From NCBI RefSeq assembly GCF_029867415.1, contig NW_026705216.1, positions 558,001-622,000 of the forward strand: a stretch of 64,000 nucleotides of DNA. Direction: 5' to 3'. A program made the position numbers and the translations under genes. Origin of the DNA: Vicia villosa (Eukaryota; Streptophyta; Magnoliopsida; Fabales; Fabaceae). The notes below the pieces were generated by a model. The model saw only the letters and a list, made by a program, of their open reading frames with translations, searched no databases and had not been told where the DNA came from. Each line of letters starts with the position of its first letter. The stretch's first letter is position 1. Shown here one piece after another: positions 11,501 to 24,567 of the stretch.

Positions 11501-13606
11501 ATATTATAATACCATTTAATTGATTAAATATATGTTATTTTTTATTAAATAAGTTAATATGTAAAAAAAAAAGTAATTTCCCGCTTGGGCACAACAACAA
11601 CAACAAAAGTATTATTAGGATTTTTTTTTTTCTTTCAAAAAATAAAAAGAAATCACTACAATTCAATCATTGTACAGAAGGACAAAATGGATAAAGATAT
11701 GAAGAAAAAAAGGGTCCCAGATACTTCATTACGGATAAGTTGTAGATTTTTTATCACAACTATTTTGTTTTTTTTCTATACTTTTAATAATGGTTTCTTT
11801 TTAATTTATTTTCTTCAAGTTATTGATATCGAGTCATGCATAATCTATAATTTTAAAAAGGATATAGCTAAAACAAAGGGATAAGCTAAAAAAGTACATA
11901 ATATTGAAGAGTTGAAGATTTAGGGGACAAGTAAGTTAGGTAAACATCTTTCAAATGGAGCAATGCAACATTATAATTAAAATTATGGAAGATATTATAT
12001 AATAAGAATGTAGCGTTGAAAAGTGAAGCTTTTAAGTAGTTTTTTTTCCATTGATTTATTTTTATTATAAAAACAAAAACATATGATATATTGTTGTCAA
12101 AATGCAAAAAAGAACTTAAGAATAAAAGTTTTCAAAACTGAAATTTTCATATTCTTAATTATACATAAAAAATATGATTAAAAAAACACCAATAATTTCA
12201 TAAATATTTTTGTTCTTATTTAGTAGTTTCCATTAACTGAAAAATTAAACAAAGTAATAAAATTTTATAAAGTTAAAAGATAAATTTTGTCTCTAATTTT
12301 ATCATTAAATTAATTATTAAATTTAATTTTTCCAACAATAATTTTGAATTTCAACTAGAAGATTCAAAGATTTTGTAATACTATTAATAATTAATATAGT
12401 TGATAATAATAGTTATTTAAAAATATAGAAAAATATTTTTTATGGATAATGAAATTTTGCATTTCAAAACAAAATAAAATATCATTCCTCTGATTTTATA
12501 TATAATAAAAATTATTTATTTAAAATTATTGAATAATTAGTGTATTTAGATTGTATAATAAATTAGATATATTAATTATTTAATAAATTTAAAAAAATAA
12601 TTTTTTCTTATAAATAGAATGAGAAAAAAAATTTTGCCAATTTAAATATAAAGTTGTTTTGACTTTTTTTTAAATATTTTATAGTGAGTTTTATTAAAAT
12701 ATTTGATGGAATTTTATATTTTTAAATTTCACTGTTTCGGTGAAAGAGATAATGGATTAAGTTGTCATCGAATTTTGAAAGTAGTACTTTGATAAAACTT
12801 TCTTTTATTCCTACGTTTTTCGAGTGGTTGACACATTTTTCTTTGTATCTAAGCCAATCGATACACGAGGGTTTGACTTTCCTTATTGAGGTTGTTATAT
12901 GGTTTAGGGAGTTTTTTTTTTTTTTATAAATAAGAAACTGTATATAAATGGGGACAAGGGTACTCAGCTCATATAAATAAAAGGAGAGAAAACTAAGAAA
13001 AGAGATTATTAGAAGGTATTAGAAAGAAGAAGAAAAAACTAGCGAATCATCGATTCAAATAAGTCTGTTATATCTTCACACAGTGTTTCCGATGCTGCAC
13101 ACACATGTGCTTAATTTAGTGAAAAATAATATATCACCATTAAAATCAAAATCAAAGATGCTAGCATAAAATGTAGCATGACCTCATAAAAATTACACTT
13201 ACACACATATTCAACTTAATTCATATTAAATAGATTAAAAGCACACTTAAGCAATAGTACATAGCATACTAGACACCAAGATCATATACTTCAAACGTAA
13301 ATTATGAAAAGGAGACGTATAATGAAGTACAAAAAATAAAAACATGAAGTCATTATAAGCATGTGGATTGAAAAACACACATAGATTAATTAACAAAATT
13401 TTTGAAGTGAACATTCATGGTATTGTATCATACATCAAGTATTTGGAACTAAAAGAAACGTTGTAATAGTAAAGGGCTTACTTTTAAGGAGAAAATGGAA
13501 CAATATTACCTCATAGATGAATGGAATGAAGGATGCACCCACATAATGTGAAACTCTCACATGAAAGTTTGGTCAAGTATGTATAGAGTGCATGCAACAA
13601 ATACAT
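11501..13606. other. AT-rich gene-free stretch
   Basis: 11500-12720 is very AT-rich with no recognisable domain. Around 12940 a TATATAAATGG sequence is followed by purine-rich sequence (about 12980-13040, rich in AGAAAGAAG), which resembles a plant promoter plus leader, but no coding exon follows. 13100-13606 holds the region just downstream (on the minus strand) of the copia pol end. I could not find the expected 3' LTR there. Confidence 0.4.
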
Positions 13607-14221
13607 CTAGGCAACATCTGAGGTATCAAGTATTCCCGATTCCCTTCGAATATTGAAAAATGGTTCGGTTGCAAGAGTTTTTGTGAAGATATCCGCAAGT
13701 TGATTTTTACTATCAACATGCTCAAACACAACATCCACTTTTTTAACATGGTCACATAGGAAGTGGTTACGTATCTCAATATGCTTAGTGCGAGAATGTA
13801 GCACCGGATTCTTGGTTAGATTAATTGCACTAGTGTTGTCGCACAAAATGGGAATACGAGAAAGTTTAATATCAAAGTCCAATAGTTGTTGTTTTAGCCA
13901 CAAAGTTTGGGCACAACAACTATCGGCTAAGACGTATTCCGCCTCGGCCGTTGACAAGAAAACGCAAACTTGTTTCTTGCTATGCCAACTAACCAAGGAA
14001 TTTGAAAACATGTGACAAGTTCCAGTAGTACTTTTCCTATTCGATTTGCAACCGGCAAAATTGAAATCGGAATAACCAACCAAGCTACAATTGCTTCCTT
14101 TGGAATACCAAAGCCCATACTTAGATGTACCACGAAAATATCTAAGTATGCGCTTGACCACATTTAAATGTGATTCCTTATGAGCCTATTGATATCGAGC
14201 GCACATACAAACGCTAAACAT

Positions 14222-14681
14222 TATGGGCCCGTTTGTTTTGGCTTTTTTTAAAATGATTTTTATAGTGTTACAAAATTTTGTGAAAAAAAATTTTACAAAG
14301 AAACTTTTTATAAAAGCTTCAAATGAAAATTTTGTTTGAAAAGTTATTCTTAAAATGTGATTTTATGTATTTCATCTATCTATGGGAAAAAAAATTGAAT
14401 ATCAAAATTTCAAAAAATCACTTAATTTTGAAGCTATTTCAAATAGATTTTCATAAGAATCATTTTTGAAATACAACTTTTTGAAAAAATTGTGATTTTG
14501 ACTAAGTTTTGGTCTTCATTAATATATGTTTATGTTCTAGGATGTCAAAATTAGTGTTTCATTTTAGAAAAAACGAATATAAAAAATTTTGTAATATTTT
14601 GAAAAACGGTTTTGAAAAATCTATTTTCAAAAATACAAAGAAAAAATCCATTTTTTTAAAGCTGAAACAAACGGGTCCTAT
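14222..14681. mobile_element. Harbinger/Tourist-like MITE (454 bp) with TAT duplication
   Basis: The element spans 14225-14678. It begins GGGCCCGTTTGTTTTGGC and ends in the reverse complement of GGACCCGTTTGTTTCAGC, so the terminal inverted repeats are about 25 bp with few mismatches. Flanking TAT triplets lie at 14222-14224 and 14679-14681. Removing the element and one TAT rejoins the copia frame between TSRSY and IMFSV, which proves insertion into the older copia. A 3-bp duplication and GGGCC-GTTTG termini fit PIF/Harbinger MITEs. No coding capacity; the interior is AT-rich with weak internal self-complementarity. Confidence 0.85.
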
Positions 14682-15597
14682 ATAAGACCTAGATGTGGTA
14701 AGATATATAAGAGATCTAATCATACCTTGATATTGCTTGACATCGACATCCTTACCATTAACATCCTTATCCAAATTACCATTGGTTGGCATTGAGGTGT
14801 CAATTGATTTTGCCTCCTCCATACCGAATCACTTTAACAATTCGTGGCAATACTTTGTTTGACATAAAATTGTTCCTTCATTTAGTTGCTTGATTTGAAG
14901 TCTCAGAAAGTAGTTCATCACCCTCATTAGACTCATCTCAAACTCCCCTTGCATTAGCTTAGAAAATTCCTTCACAAATTGCATATTAGTTGAACCAAAT
15001 ATGATATCGTCAACATAAATTTGAACTAGAATATGCGTTTTCCTTGATGTTTAATGAAAAGTGTAGTGTCTACCTTCCCTCTAGAGTATCTTTGGTCAAG
15101 CAAGAGCTTGATAATTTTCTCATACCTAGTCCTAGGGGCTTGTTTAAGTCCTTACAAAGCTCATTTTAACTTGTAAACATGATTAGGATACTCGTGATTT
15201 TCAAAATCGGAAGGTTGTGAAACATACATTTTCTTATTTATGTATCCGTTAAGGAAAGCCCTCTTCACATCCATTTGAAATAATTTGAAATTCTTAGAAC
15301 ATGCAAAGGCTAGAAAAGGCATATAGCCTCGAGCCGAGATACCAGAGCATAAGTTTCCTCATAATCAATGTCCTCCTCTTGGTTATAACCTTGAGCCACT
15401 AGTCGGGCCTTGTTCCTATTTATCACTCCGTATTCGTCTCGTTTATTCCTAAAAATCAATTTGGTACCTATTACTTGATGTTCTCTTGGACGAGGAACAA
15501 GTTCATATATGTCATTTCTTGTAAATTAATTTAACTCATCTTGCACTGTCATCTGCCAAGGCCTCATTTGCATTTTTAGGTTCAACTTGAGACAATA

Positions 15598-16930
15598 AAT
15601 CGGAGTGATGACAAAATTTACTTATCTTCGAGCGGGTGGTTTCTCTGTTTGTGATGTCCTCAATAATGTTCTCGATAGGATGATTCTTGGAAGTTCTCTA
15701 CTCCAAGGGAAGATCATTGATGACGCAGTAAAGCAGAAAGCAAAAGATTTGGACATATTACTCCGGAAATTATCGTATCCACAAAGAATGGCCTTGTTAG
15801 AATTCCATTCAACGGTTTCTCTGTTTTTGAGCTCGGGTTTTAATGAACAAAAATTAAAAAGATATAAACAGGAAAATAAATGCATTCTTCGGAGAGAATA
15901 ACCTATCAGGCGTGAATATACACTACTCATCACAAACTTAAACATATCGATCAGTTTCACTAAACCTATGATACTCGTCATTACCATCTTGTATCTCTTA
16001 CATCATTGTTCATATCTGAAGCACCAATAAGACGTATCGTAACTGAGGTTATCTCTAACGTAAAGTTGCGATAACAGCCGTATTCTCGCGTCGATGATCT
16101 CTCGTGCGCAAATCAAACACGGAAGCATTAAGCCTCAATACAAAGTGATTGTTAGCTCTAAGTCCATATCTAGAGTCTAGAAGCTAAGAGAAATCTATCC
16201 CTAACCAGGATTCAAGAAGTATATCTCTATAGCAACACAAATCAAAACATAAAAGCAAAAAGATTATGGGAGATAATAATAAATATTTGTAAAGCACATT
16301 TTATACAATGCCATGAGCGATAAATATACATAAGATTCGAGTAAATATACAAACAAAACCCAAAAAAAAGAAATACACAAAGAGGAGAAGAGATAAACTA
16401 AACATCTCATAGATTGCCAGCTCCGATTGATGAGAAATCCACCTCCGATCATTCAAATGCACGACCCAGTTGTTGTTTTCTAAGCTAATCTAACCTAAGA
16501 ATGAGATTGATGAAGTTGGGACTCAAAAACCCCCAAAATCATAACCTAAAAATGTGTTGAAATGAGAAATATAAACACAAAATTTACGCAGGCGTGCTAA
16601 GCGTGTGAATCGCGCTTAGCAGGCTGCCTTTTATTTTACGCATCAAACCGCCCTAGAGAAAATATTTGGTTGGGTAAAAGGGACCGCGCTTAGCAGGCTG
16701 GCCGCGCTAAGCGGGCTCAAGAAAACAATTATGCCTCTGTAATGAAAAGTGGTAGCGCGCTAGGGACTGAGCTTAGTGAGCTTTGCAGAATTTTCTTCCT
16801 TATTGCTCAAAAACTGCGTATTCCAAGCCGTGTCTTCGACACTTTATTGCTCGAGGCTCCGATATGTATTAATACTTATAAAATGAATAAAAAATGTTCA
16901 AACGGTACATAAGACGAATCAAAACTCAAG
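15598..16930. repeat. LTR-like fragment nested in the copia element
   Basis: This interrupts the copia element between integrase and RT. It contains TTATCGTATCCACAAAGAATGG near 15770, similar to the phrase at 247, and between 16590 and 16760 several GCGCTTAGC and GCGCTAAGC motifs within a stretch of higher GC content. The plus-strand open frame 15605-15901 has no recognisable domain and probably arises by chance. No clear LTR ends; the left junction with copia lies at about 15598. Confidence 0.5.
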
Positions 16931-17296
16931 TAAACTATTATTTACACAAAAGGCCCGATGTAAAGGCCACTTTTGTAACATTTCCCATTGGGTTTTATTT
17001 GGACCGATGTGAAGGCCCATTATGCGTAACATTTATCACATCGGGTATTAGCTAGGCCCGATGTAAATCCCTTATAACAAGATTTTCATTTATTTACAAT
17101 TTTGCTACCGCCTTTTTTTTCTTCATTTTATTTACAATACTCCCACTATGTTAAATATTTTTTATTTTTTTCATATATTTTTTATATCATTAGAAATAAA
17201 TATCTGATGTAAAATATTTTGAAAAATATTTTTCACATCATATATTTCGATACCTGATGTAAAATCCTTTAAGGAAATGTCATATTTTTAGCAGTG
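16931..17296. mobile_element. CACTA (En/Spm-like) terminus with GGCCCGATGTAAA repeats
   Basis: The right end, read on the minus strand, starts CACTGCTAAAAATATGAC, a CACTA-type terminus. Toward the left are repeated GGCCCGATGTAAA, GGACCGATGTGAAGG and CCTGATGTAAAA units in both orientations, the usual subterminal repeat pattern. Only about 360 bp remain; the matching left terminus was not found. The family differs from the CACTA end near 11500. Confidence 0.65.
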
Positions 17297-20200
17297 AAAC
17301 CAAAAGAATAGAATCAATAAGTGCCACAAATATATACTAAAAATAACGATATTTTGGCACTTATCAATCATCCTTCTTTTGTTGACTTTCATCTTTCTTT
17401 TCTTAGCATCATCATCTTCCTTCTTCTCAAATTTCACCGACTTAGGTTGATTAAAAGTAATACCTTTCGGGTAGGAGTCATTAAAAGTAACATGTACCGA
17501 CTCTTCAATAATAACTAACCTCTGGTTATACACCCTATATGCTTTACTTGTTTGAGAGTATCCAAGGAAGATACCTTCATCGGCTTTCACGTCAAATTTC
17601 CGAAGGTTATCCTTACCATTGTTCAAGACAAAACATTTGTATCCGAAAACATGAAGAAGTGACAAATTTGGTTTTCTACAGTTTAAAAGTTCATAGGGTG
17701 TTTTGTTTAGTATATGATGAATAAGTATCCTATTCAAGACATAACACATTGTGCCAACAGTATCGGCCCAAAAATGCTTAGGTAGAGAACTATAATTGAA
17801 CATTGTTCTTGCCAACTCCTCTAAAATACAATTTTTACGCTCCACAACACCATTTTGTTGTGGAGTCTTAAGAGCTGAAAAGTTATGCTTAACACTTTAT
17901 TTATCACAATTTTCCTCAAAGAGCTCGTGTTCAAATTCACCTCCATGATCACTTCGGATTGCAGCAACATTTGAAATTTTTTTAGGGTAACTTTGTGAAA
18001 CGCGTGAAAGCCACATATGTCTCATCTTTGCTACGTAAGAACATGGTTCAACAAAATATTGTGTAATCATTTACTATGAAAAAACCAAAATAATTTCAAC
18101 CTAGGCTTTTGGTCCGTGAGGGACCAAAGAGATCCATGTGGAGAAGCTCAAGTAGTCAAGAGTTTGAAACAATGTTTTTCGATTTAAATGAGACTCCTAT
18201 TTGCTTCTCCTTTTGACATGCATCACACAGGCGATCTTTAGTAAGCTTTATTTTAGGTAGACCAATTACTAAACCTTTTGACACCACCTTATTTAGTAGC
18301 TCAAAATTGACATGCGCTAAGTGCCTATTCCATAGCCATGAGTCCTCACTCAAGGAAACTAGACACTTAGCATTGGTCAAAGATACATAACTCAAGTCAA
18401 GCATATAGACGTTGTTTACCCTCTCACATTTAAACATATAATCCTTATTCTCATTATGAACTATCATGCAACAAGTCTTAGTAAAATATACTTAATAACC
18501 ATTGTCACACAATTGACTAATGCTATGAAGGCTATGTTTAAAGCCTTCAACTAATATAACATCGGATATAGTAGTAGAAGAGGGATTACATACACTCCAT
18601 TTTCCAAGTATTGCACCTTTGTTGTTGTCACCATAGGACACAAATCCATTCTTCTTCGCCATGAAGTCGGATAATAAGGAAATGTCTTTCGTCATATCCC
18701 TTGAGCACCCATTATCGAGAATCCATTTTCTCTCCATGGAGCCAAGACATTTAACCTGCAAGATTAAACAAATGTGATAGGTATTCAATCCTAATTGGGT
18801 CCTTAGGAGTGAGTGAAAATATGGTTGTACTTGGGTAACCATTGAGAAACACCACTGCGAACCAAAATACTCCTAAACTTGCATTTTCAATAGTGTGCCC
18901 CTTTTTGAAACAATAGTGACATATAACATGATGATGAGACTTACTTTTTTTTTCATTTTCAAGCTTTTTAACTAATTTATACCTTTTATGAGGTATATTC
19001 AAAGGTTTTCCAAACTTTGGGTGATCAATGGAAAACATAGTAATAGGTTGTAATGCTTTGTCAAATTTGGCTCTAAGAATTTTGGATTCTTCTTGTCAAG
19101 TTTGACAAGTTTTGCAATCGAATAAAGAAGCTTCATCATCCTCTCAGTTAACATTTTAACTATCCACAATAGATTTCTGTAAGGCTTCCATTTTCTTTTC
19201 ATTGTCAAAAATTTTGGCTTCTAATTTTGAAAAAAAAATCCACTCTAAGCAAGTTTATTGAAAGCAACTAATGCTTCTTTTTGTAGACTTTCAAATTCCC
19301 TTAACAATTTGGAATAAGACAACTTATCAATGTTATCAAATTTAGACGGACTTACATTCTTTTTCTTCTTATGACGTTGATGTGCCGAGAAACAAACATT
19401 TGCCTCCACTTCGCTATCACTTGAGCTTTTATTAATTAAGGAATCATCATCGCTCTCCCAAGAAACATAGGCTCTTCTTGGCTTTCTAGTCTTGTTGTGT
19501 TTACCCTTTTCTTTGTCTTTATCAAGAGATGGGCACTCTGGCCTATGATGACCTGATTTTCCATAATTGTAGCATTGCCCTCTTGACTTTCCTTTGTTGT
19601 TGTCATCTTATTTTGAGGATATAAATTGTCTTCTAAAATTAATGAGGTTTTTTCGGAATGCTTTAATCCATTCTTTCTAATGTACCTATTGTGCCTTCTT
19701 GCAAATAACCCCATTTCTTGATCATCCAAATCTTCATCGTCACTAGTATCACCATTCATTTGCTCATTTGTTGAGGACCTAGAACTAGAAGCCTTTAGAG
19801 AAATAGACTTCTTTTCTACCTCCTTGTCTTTGATTTTATTTTTTTTTAAGCTTCTTCTCATCCTTTTCCCCATATTTCTCTAAGAAAGTGAGTTCTTGCT
19901 CATGTTCTTCGAGGTTGCCAAAAAAATGTAGTGGGGTCAAGTGTATTGAGTTATTAGCTTCCTTGATCGTCATGACCTTTGGTTGCCATTCTATATTAAG
20001 ACACCTCAAAAAAATGTTGGTAGCAATTGCATTGGAAATCGGTTTCCCAAGTGCATTTAAACGGTTAATGAAATGAGTGAACCTCTTTTGAATTTCGGTA
20101 ATGGTTTCACGACGCTTCATGTGAAATAGTTCAAATTATTGATTTAATGTGTTAATTATAGCTTGTTTGACTTCATTAGTTCCCTCATGGGCAACTTGTA

Positions 20201-20553
20201 ATGCGTCCCACATAGCTTTAGCGGTTTCACAATGGGAAACACGATAATATTCATCAACACCAAGAGCGGATATGAGAATATTTTGTGCTTTCCAATCGTA
20301 ACCCCACTTTTTGTGATCATTGTCATCCCATTGTGCTTCCGTTTTAGGTATGCTGACACCATTACCATCGATCATAATAATTTGAGTTATACTGTTCATA
20401 ATGGCGTCCCATACACCCTTATCATATGAATGGATATGAATGCGCATACAAGCTTTCCAATAACAATAGTTTTCATCGGTGAAAATAAATGCTCTATTGT
20501 ACACCCCTTTAGGTTCGGTAGCCATTATCTAATAAGTGTTTGAAGCACGGAAT

Positions 20554-20576
20554 GAACCAGAGCTTTTGATGCCACT
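20554..20576 (-). other. Copia primer-binding-site region
   Basis: On the minus strand the sequence after the LTR end reads AGTGGCATCAAAAGCTCTGG, a variant of the TGGTATCAGAGC primer site (complementary to initiator methionine tRNA) of plant copia elements. It lies 29 bases upstream of the gag ATG at 20525 and fixes the LTR boundary at 20577. Confidence 0.7.
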
Positions 20577-22090
20577 TGTTAGACGATGACAACTTATCTA
20601 GATGGAGGGTGAATAGATCCCCAACTTTAAATTTCAGATTTTAAAGGTTTTGAAAACATTTAAACTATGGCGAGCGGAAGTATCGTGTTTAGATCGAAAG
20701 TTGTCTAAACCGATCCGGTTATTAGAACCTCAGATATCCGCACAACCCTTAGTGTAGGATAACAATGATACAAATGATTAACACATTAAATTCTCAATCA
20801 AATTTTATAATGTGACCACTAAGCAACCGTTTCCCAATGAAATTTAACACAAAAATTCAAAGTGTCAAATTATCAAACACTCGGCGTGCGATCGATTTTT
20901 TCAGATTTTCCTTTAAGTTTGTTGATATAAAAAATCCTCTTACAATCTAATTGATTGTAAGGCAATCAACAAATCAATAATTCTTTAAACAATTAACAGA
21001 AAATCGTTACGAATCAATCTCTCTCAATGTGTTTAACAATTTGATAATGGAAATTTAAACTACAAGAGATAGATAGAGGACAAGAGGAGTTATTTAGTCA
21101 GTTCACCGATCATCCACGCTACGACTACGTCTTCTCCTAATTCCAATTTGGAATTGAGATATCAATCTTACTATGCAAAAATTTATTTACAAGAGATGTG
21201 AAGCAATCCAACCCTATGTTTGATGTTGATCCTTGCATTTCTCTTCCCTTGATCTGAGTTTGATCAAGTCACCTAACAAACACCAATTGATTCACCATCT
21301 CGCGCAACTCCTTTGCAAGAAACCACTTTTTTTCAAAGCCTTCACTCGGTCGAATCCAAATCACGAGTTATTGTCACCCAAGATTACCAATTGATTCACC
21401 GTCTCACGCTACTCCTTTGCAAGAACCTCTTGTTCTTCAAAGATCTTCACTCGATCAAATCCAATTGTTTAACTCTTGTCGAAAACCCCCAAATCAACAC
21501 ATTGATCTTGGAGTAAAAACCCTCATTGTTTTTTCAATGAAACCCCATATGATTTATTTTCAATCCAATCTTAGGTTACAACCAACCTAAATGGAACGTT
21601 ATCAACCAAGTCTAGATGGCACTCAAACAATGAATGATTATGTATACTTTGTTTGTATGTATATGCATAAATGTAAAGTTGAAGATGATGAGCAATCTTA
21701 GTATGTAGTTTCATCAAATTAAAAAAAGATGCTTGTATGGTGTATTTATAGTAGTGAAAATAGGAGGCAAAAGGAAAACCTAAAAATGTGAAAAAAAATG
21801 CAAATTTTTAGAAAAACAGCAGCATGTGTCGACCTATGTAATGTATGTGTCAAACTGTATCAGGTCATGTGTCGACACATTCAAACAGAAGCTAAATGCT
21901 TTAAAACTGCGGCACATGTGTCGACCTGAAATACGTATGTATCGACACATAGAAGTAATTTTTTTCAGTATGTGCCAACCTAAAATGTTGTATGTGTCGA
22001 CACATTCAAACAGAAGCTATAGGCTTTAGTTTTGCAGTACATGCATGTGTTGACCTATGAAAGGTATGTCTCGATACATACACTTGTGTT
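20577..22090 (-). repeat. 5' LTR of the decayed copia element (outer edge uncertain)
   Basis: The inner edge is TGTTAGACGATGAC on the plus strand at 20577, directly next to the primer site. The LTR includes a tandem block of GTCGAC-containing repeats at 21826-22080, probably in U3. No second LTR copy was found left of 13607, so the outer end cannot be set by comparison; sequence up to about 22440 may belong to it. Confidence 0.6.
21826..22080. repeat. Imperfect tandem repeats built on ATGTGTCGACACAT
   Basis: The palindromic core TGTGTCGACACA, or a half of it (ATGTGTCGACC), recurs about nine times in 250 bp. A larger period of about 125 bp is seen from the repeated GTCGACACATTCAAACAG at 21871 and 21995. 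The block sits inside the copia LTR, where enhancer-like repeats are usual. Confidence 0.75.
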
Positions 22091-24567
22091 TAAGCTAAAA
22101 GTGGTTTTTAAAGCTTGCAACTGATTCTTAATGCTATGTAATTGATTTTTTATGCATGATACCTTTTCCAAACATGTTCCAGGTGCATTCCAAGATCCCT
22201 AGTGCCAAGGTGCACATAATGACTCAGAGATACCACTCAATGTACATAAATGCTAAAGTTTTCCTAGTTTTGACATCTTTCGAAACATCTATTGGGCAAG
22301 TGCACTCACACACACCGACACGATCTTCGCGCACCGGAATTTCACAAAACATTCTGGTACAGATCAAAACTCGAAGTATTTCGCGTGGTAATTTTACGCA
22401 CAATGTCGAATCGCTTTTACCAGTTTGCCTGTAGAGAAAAAAATTATTCTAATTGAATTTTGATCAATTTTACGCATTACACGAGGCAGTGTAAGTAAAT
22501 AAAGATACATTGAATGCAATTTAGGTTATTTTCGACTTTTCAATCATAAAAATATTGACCTAAGGTTGATTTTTGGTCAACCTAATGCATGGATGACCGA
22601 CTAATGGTACAAATGCAGTGAATGATTGACCCTAGGGTAAAATGAGATATGACACATTGCTCATGACATAATAAATACAATATTTGCACACTACTCTCAA
22701 GTTCATGAACATGTTATTCATAATTTTTTGCTTAGTCAAACTATTTTGCACACAAAATAATGAAGACGATCAAACTAGGTTGCATTAATTGAAACATCCC
22801 TAAAACCCTCATCGTATGATCTTGGGGGAGCTATTTTCCCAAATCAAATCTAACTAGAACCCGCCTTTTGGAATTCAAAATATGATTTTGAAGGTGGAAA
22901 GATGGTGATGATTAATGATTTTCCTTGAACTTTCCTCCTCGAGAAACAATGAAGACTCCACACATGCAAGAAATTGGCGATGATGAAGAGCTTCTTTCTC
23001 TCTTCTCAAAAAAATTGCCTCCCTTTCTCTCTCTATTAAGTTTGCTCTCTTTTAATTTCTGATTATTAGAGAGATAAATGAAGTAAGAAAATGAGGTTTC
23101 AACTTGCAATTTTCCATATATAGTATCCATAAGAAAAGTCCATTTTACCCTTGCAATTTAAGTGGATCAACTAATGATGCCATTCTCTTCCTAATTAAGT
23201 TTTTTAGGGTATTAACACCACTAATTGTCCCACAATTTAGCTGTTTCTTATGCTAATAATGCGTAGATAATTAGGATTGTTATATTGTGTGAGGAACACA
23301 ACGCAATAGCCAAACATCCTTGAATGAAGTTATATTGCGCCTAGCTCTCATTTTCCTAGGCAAGGCTCCTAATGAAAAATGAAATTCACCTTTTTCTCCA
23401 TTTTGAACTCCCAATTAGACTTATGTATCTTTATAAAAGTTGTATATCTAGTTGTTATATATCGTTTTTCATTGATTTCACTCACTCTATTTAAATCTCC
23501 ACAACTTGAGACATGATCAAAATACTACATAGTGGTTGTGGTGTTGTCTTCCCCAAAATCCAACATTGCGCTAAACAATTAGAACAATTCATCGACCTAA
23601 TTTTTTTTCATGGCCACTCCTTGCTTATTTTTGCTCCCAATAAAAATATACCGCAAGGATTTGTCTTTATAGTAAAAAAACAATTGAAAGTATTGCATTA
23701 TTCATTGATTGTGAACGTTCCTAAATTGAGATCCCATTCATTGCCATACTACTAAAATATAACTAAAAATAATGTGAAATGTATTAGTAAATGAGACCTC
23801 ATCATAACCCAAACTTAATCATTTTTTTTATCAAGGAACGTAAATTCTTTTAATATTTTAATAGTACTCAACTAGTCCTTTATGTTCAATATGTTTTAAA
23901 GATCAACAGAATTTGTTTTATTCAGTGTTTTTACATTTTCTCCATATCCACACTTTCTCAACACACATTTTGATAGGGGCAATTCCTACAAAGTTATAAA
24001 CTAGGGTTTCTATTAGAAAAGAGAAAGAAGACTAAAATAACTTAATAAAATAAAAGTTAAAATAATTTTTGATTTCATTGATTCCTTTCAAATGTCTCGA
24101 GACTACATTATATAACACTAATAATAGATCATATAAATAAAATTACTATATAAACTATAATCTAGCATTCATCCTCTATCACATTTTCATAAAAATATTT
24201 CAAGTATTTATCAGGTTTGAAAATTCACTAAATAATAGAATCATGTATCATCAATCTACCATAAGTTTGAAACTACTAAGAATTAGTGCAAGTTCTGAAG
24301 ATATGAAAAGGTGTATGGATAAGCATATAACAAGGAAAATAAAGTGTTTAGGCTCAAATTCTCACTATTTATGACAAAGAGAACATTTTAGGACTTTTAG
24401 AAAAATATGTTAAAAGGCTAGATTAATTTTCTCATTTTCACAATGGTAGAATCAAGAACTAGTGATAATTAATCATGTAATAACTCATGTAATTTACTCA
24501 TGAACAATCCAAGCACTCAAGTGCAAAATATTAAAAAAATTTACTACGTGCAACCAAAATTTACTAC
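22091..24567. other. Gene-free stretch
   Basis: I see no coding domain, RNA gene or clear repeat boundary. Short open frames (for example 23513-23755 on plus and 22912-23130 on minus) have no recognisable motif. AT-rich throughout. Confidence 0.4.

Larger units (their letters stand above)
13607..20525 (-). pseudogene. Decayed Ty1/copia Gag-Pol, interrupted by nested insertions
   Basis: Reading the minus strand from 20525 gives gag (ATG, then a FTDENYCYWKACM-type N-terminus), zinc knuckle, protease, integrase, reverse transcriptase and RNase H, ending at 13607. Visible defects: the knuckle near 19545-19590 reads C-Y-N-Y where C-x2-C is expected; the protease triad is D-N-G (18708-18716) instead of D-S-G; and many frameshifts and stops occur. 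Integrase HHCC, both aspartates and the ERKN glutamate are still readable (17845-18467), as is YVDD of RT at 15003-15017. RNase H reads YSDFNFAG instead of a DAD-type motif. RT is separated from integrase by a 1.7-kb insertion and from RNase H by a MITE. The element cannot be autonomous. Confidence 0.9.

Noticed and set aside
12900..13080. Host promoter and first exon
   Set aside because: TATA-like and purine-rich leader sequence exist, but no coding exon follows.
13788..14015. Plus-strand 75-codon frame
   Set aside because: Antisense shadow of the copia RNase H.
15605..15901. 98-codon plus-strand frame in the nested LTR-like fragment
   Set aside because: No domain and located in non-coding LTR-like text; related text at 1-1340 is not open.
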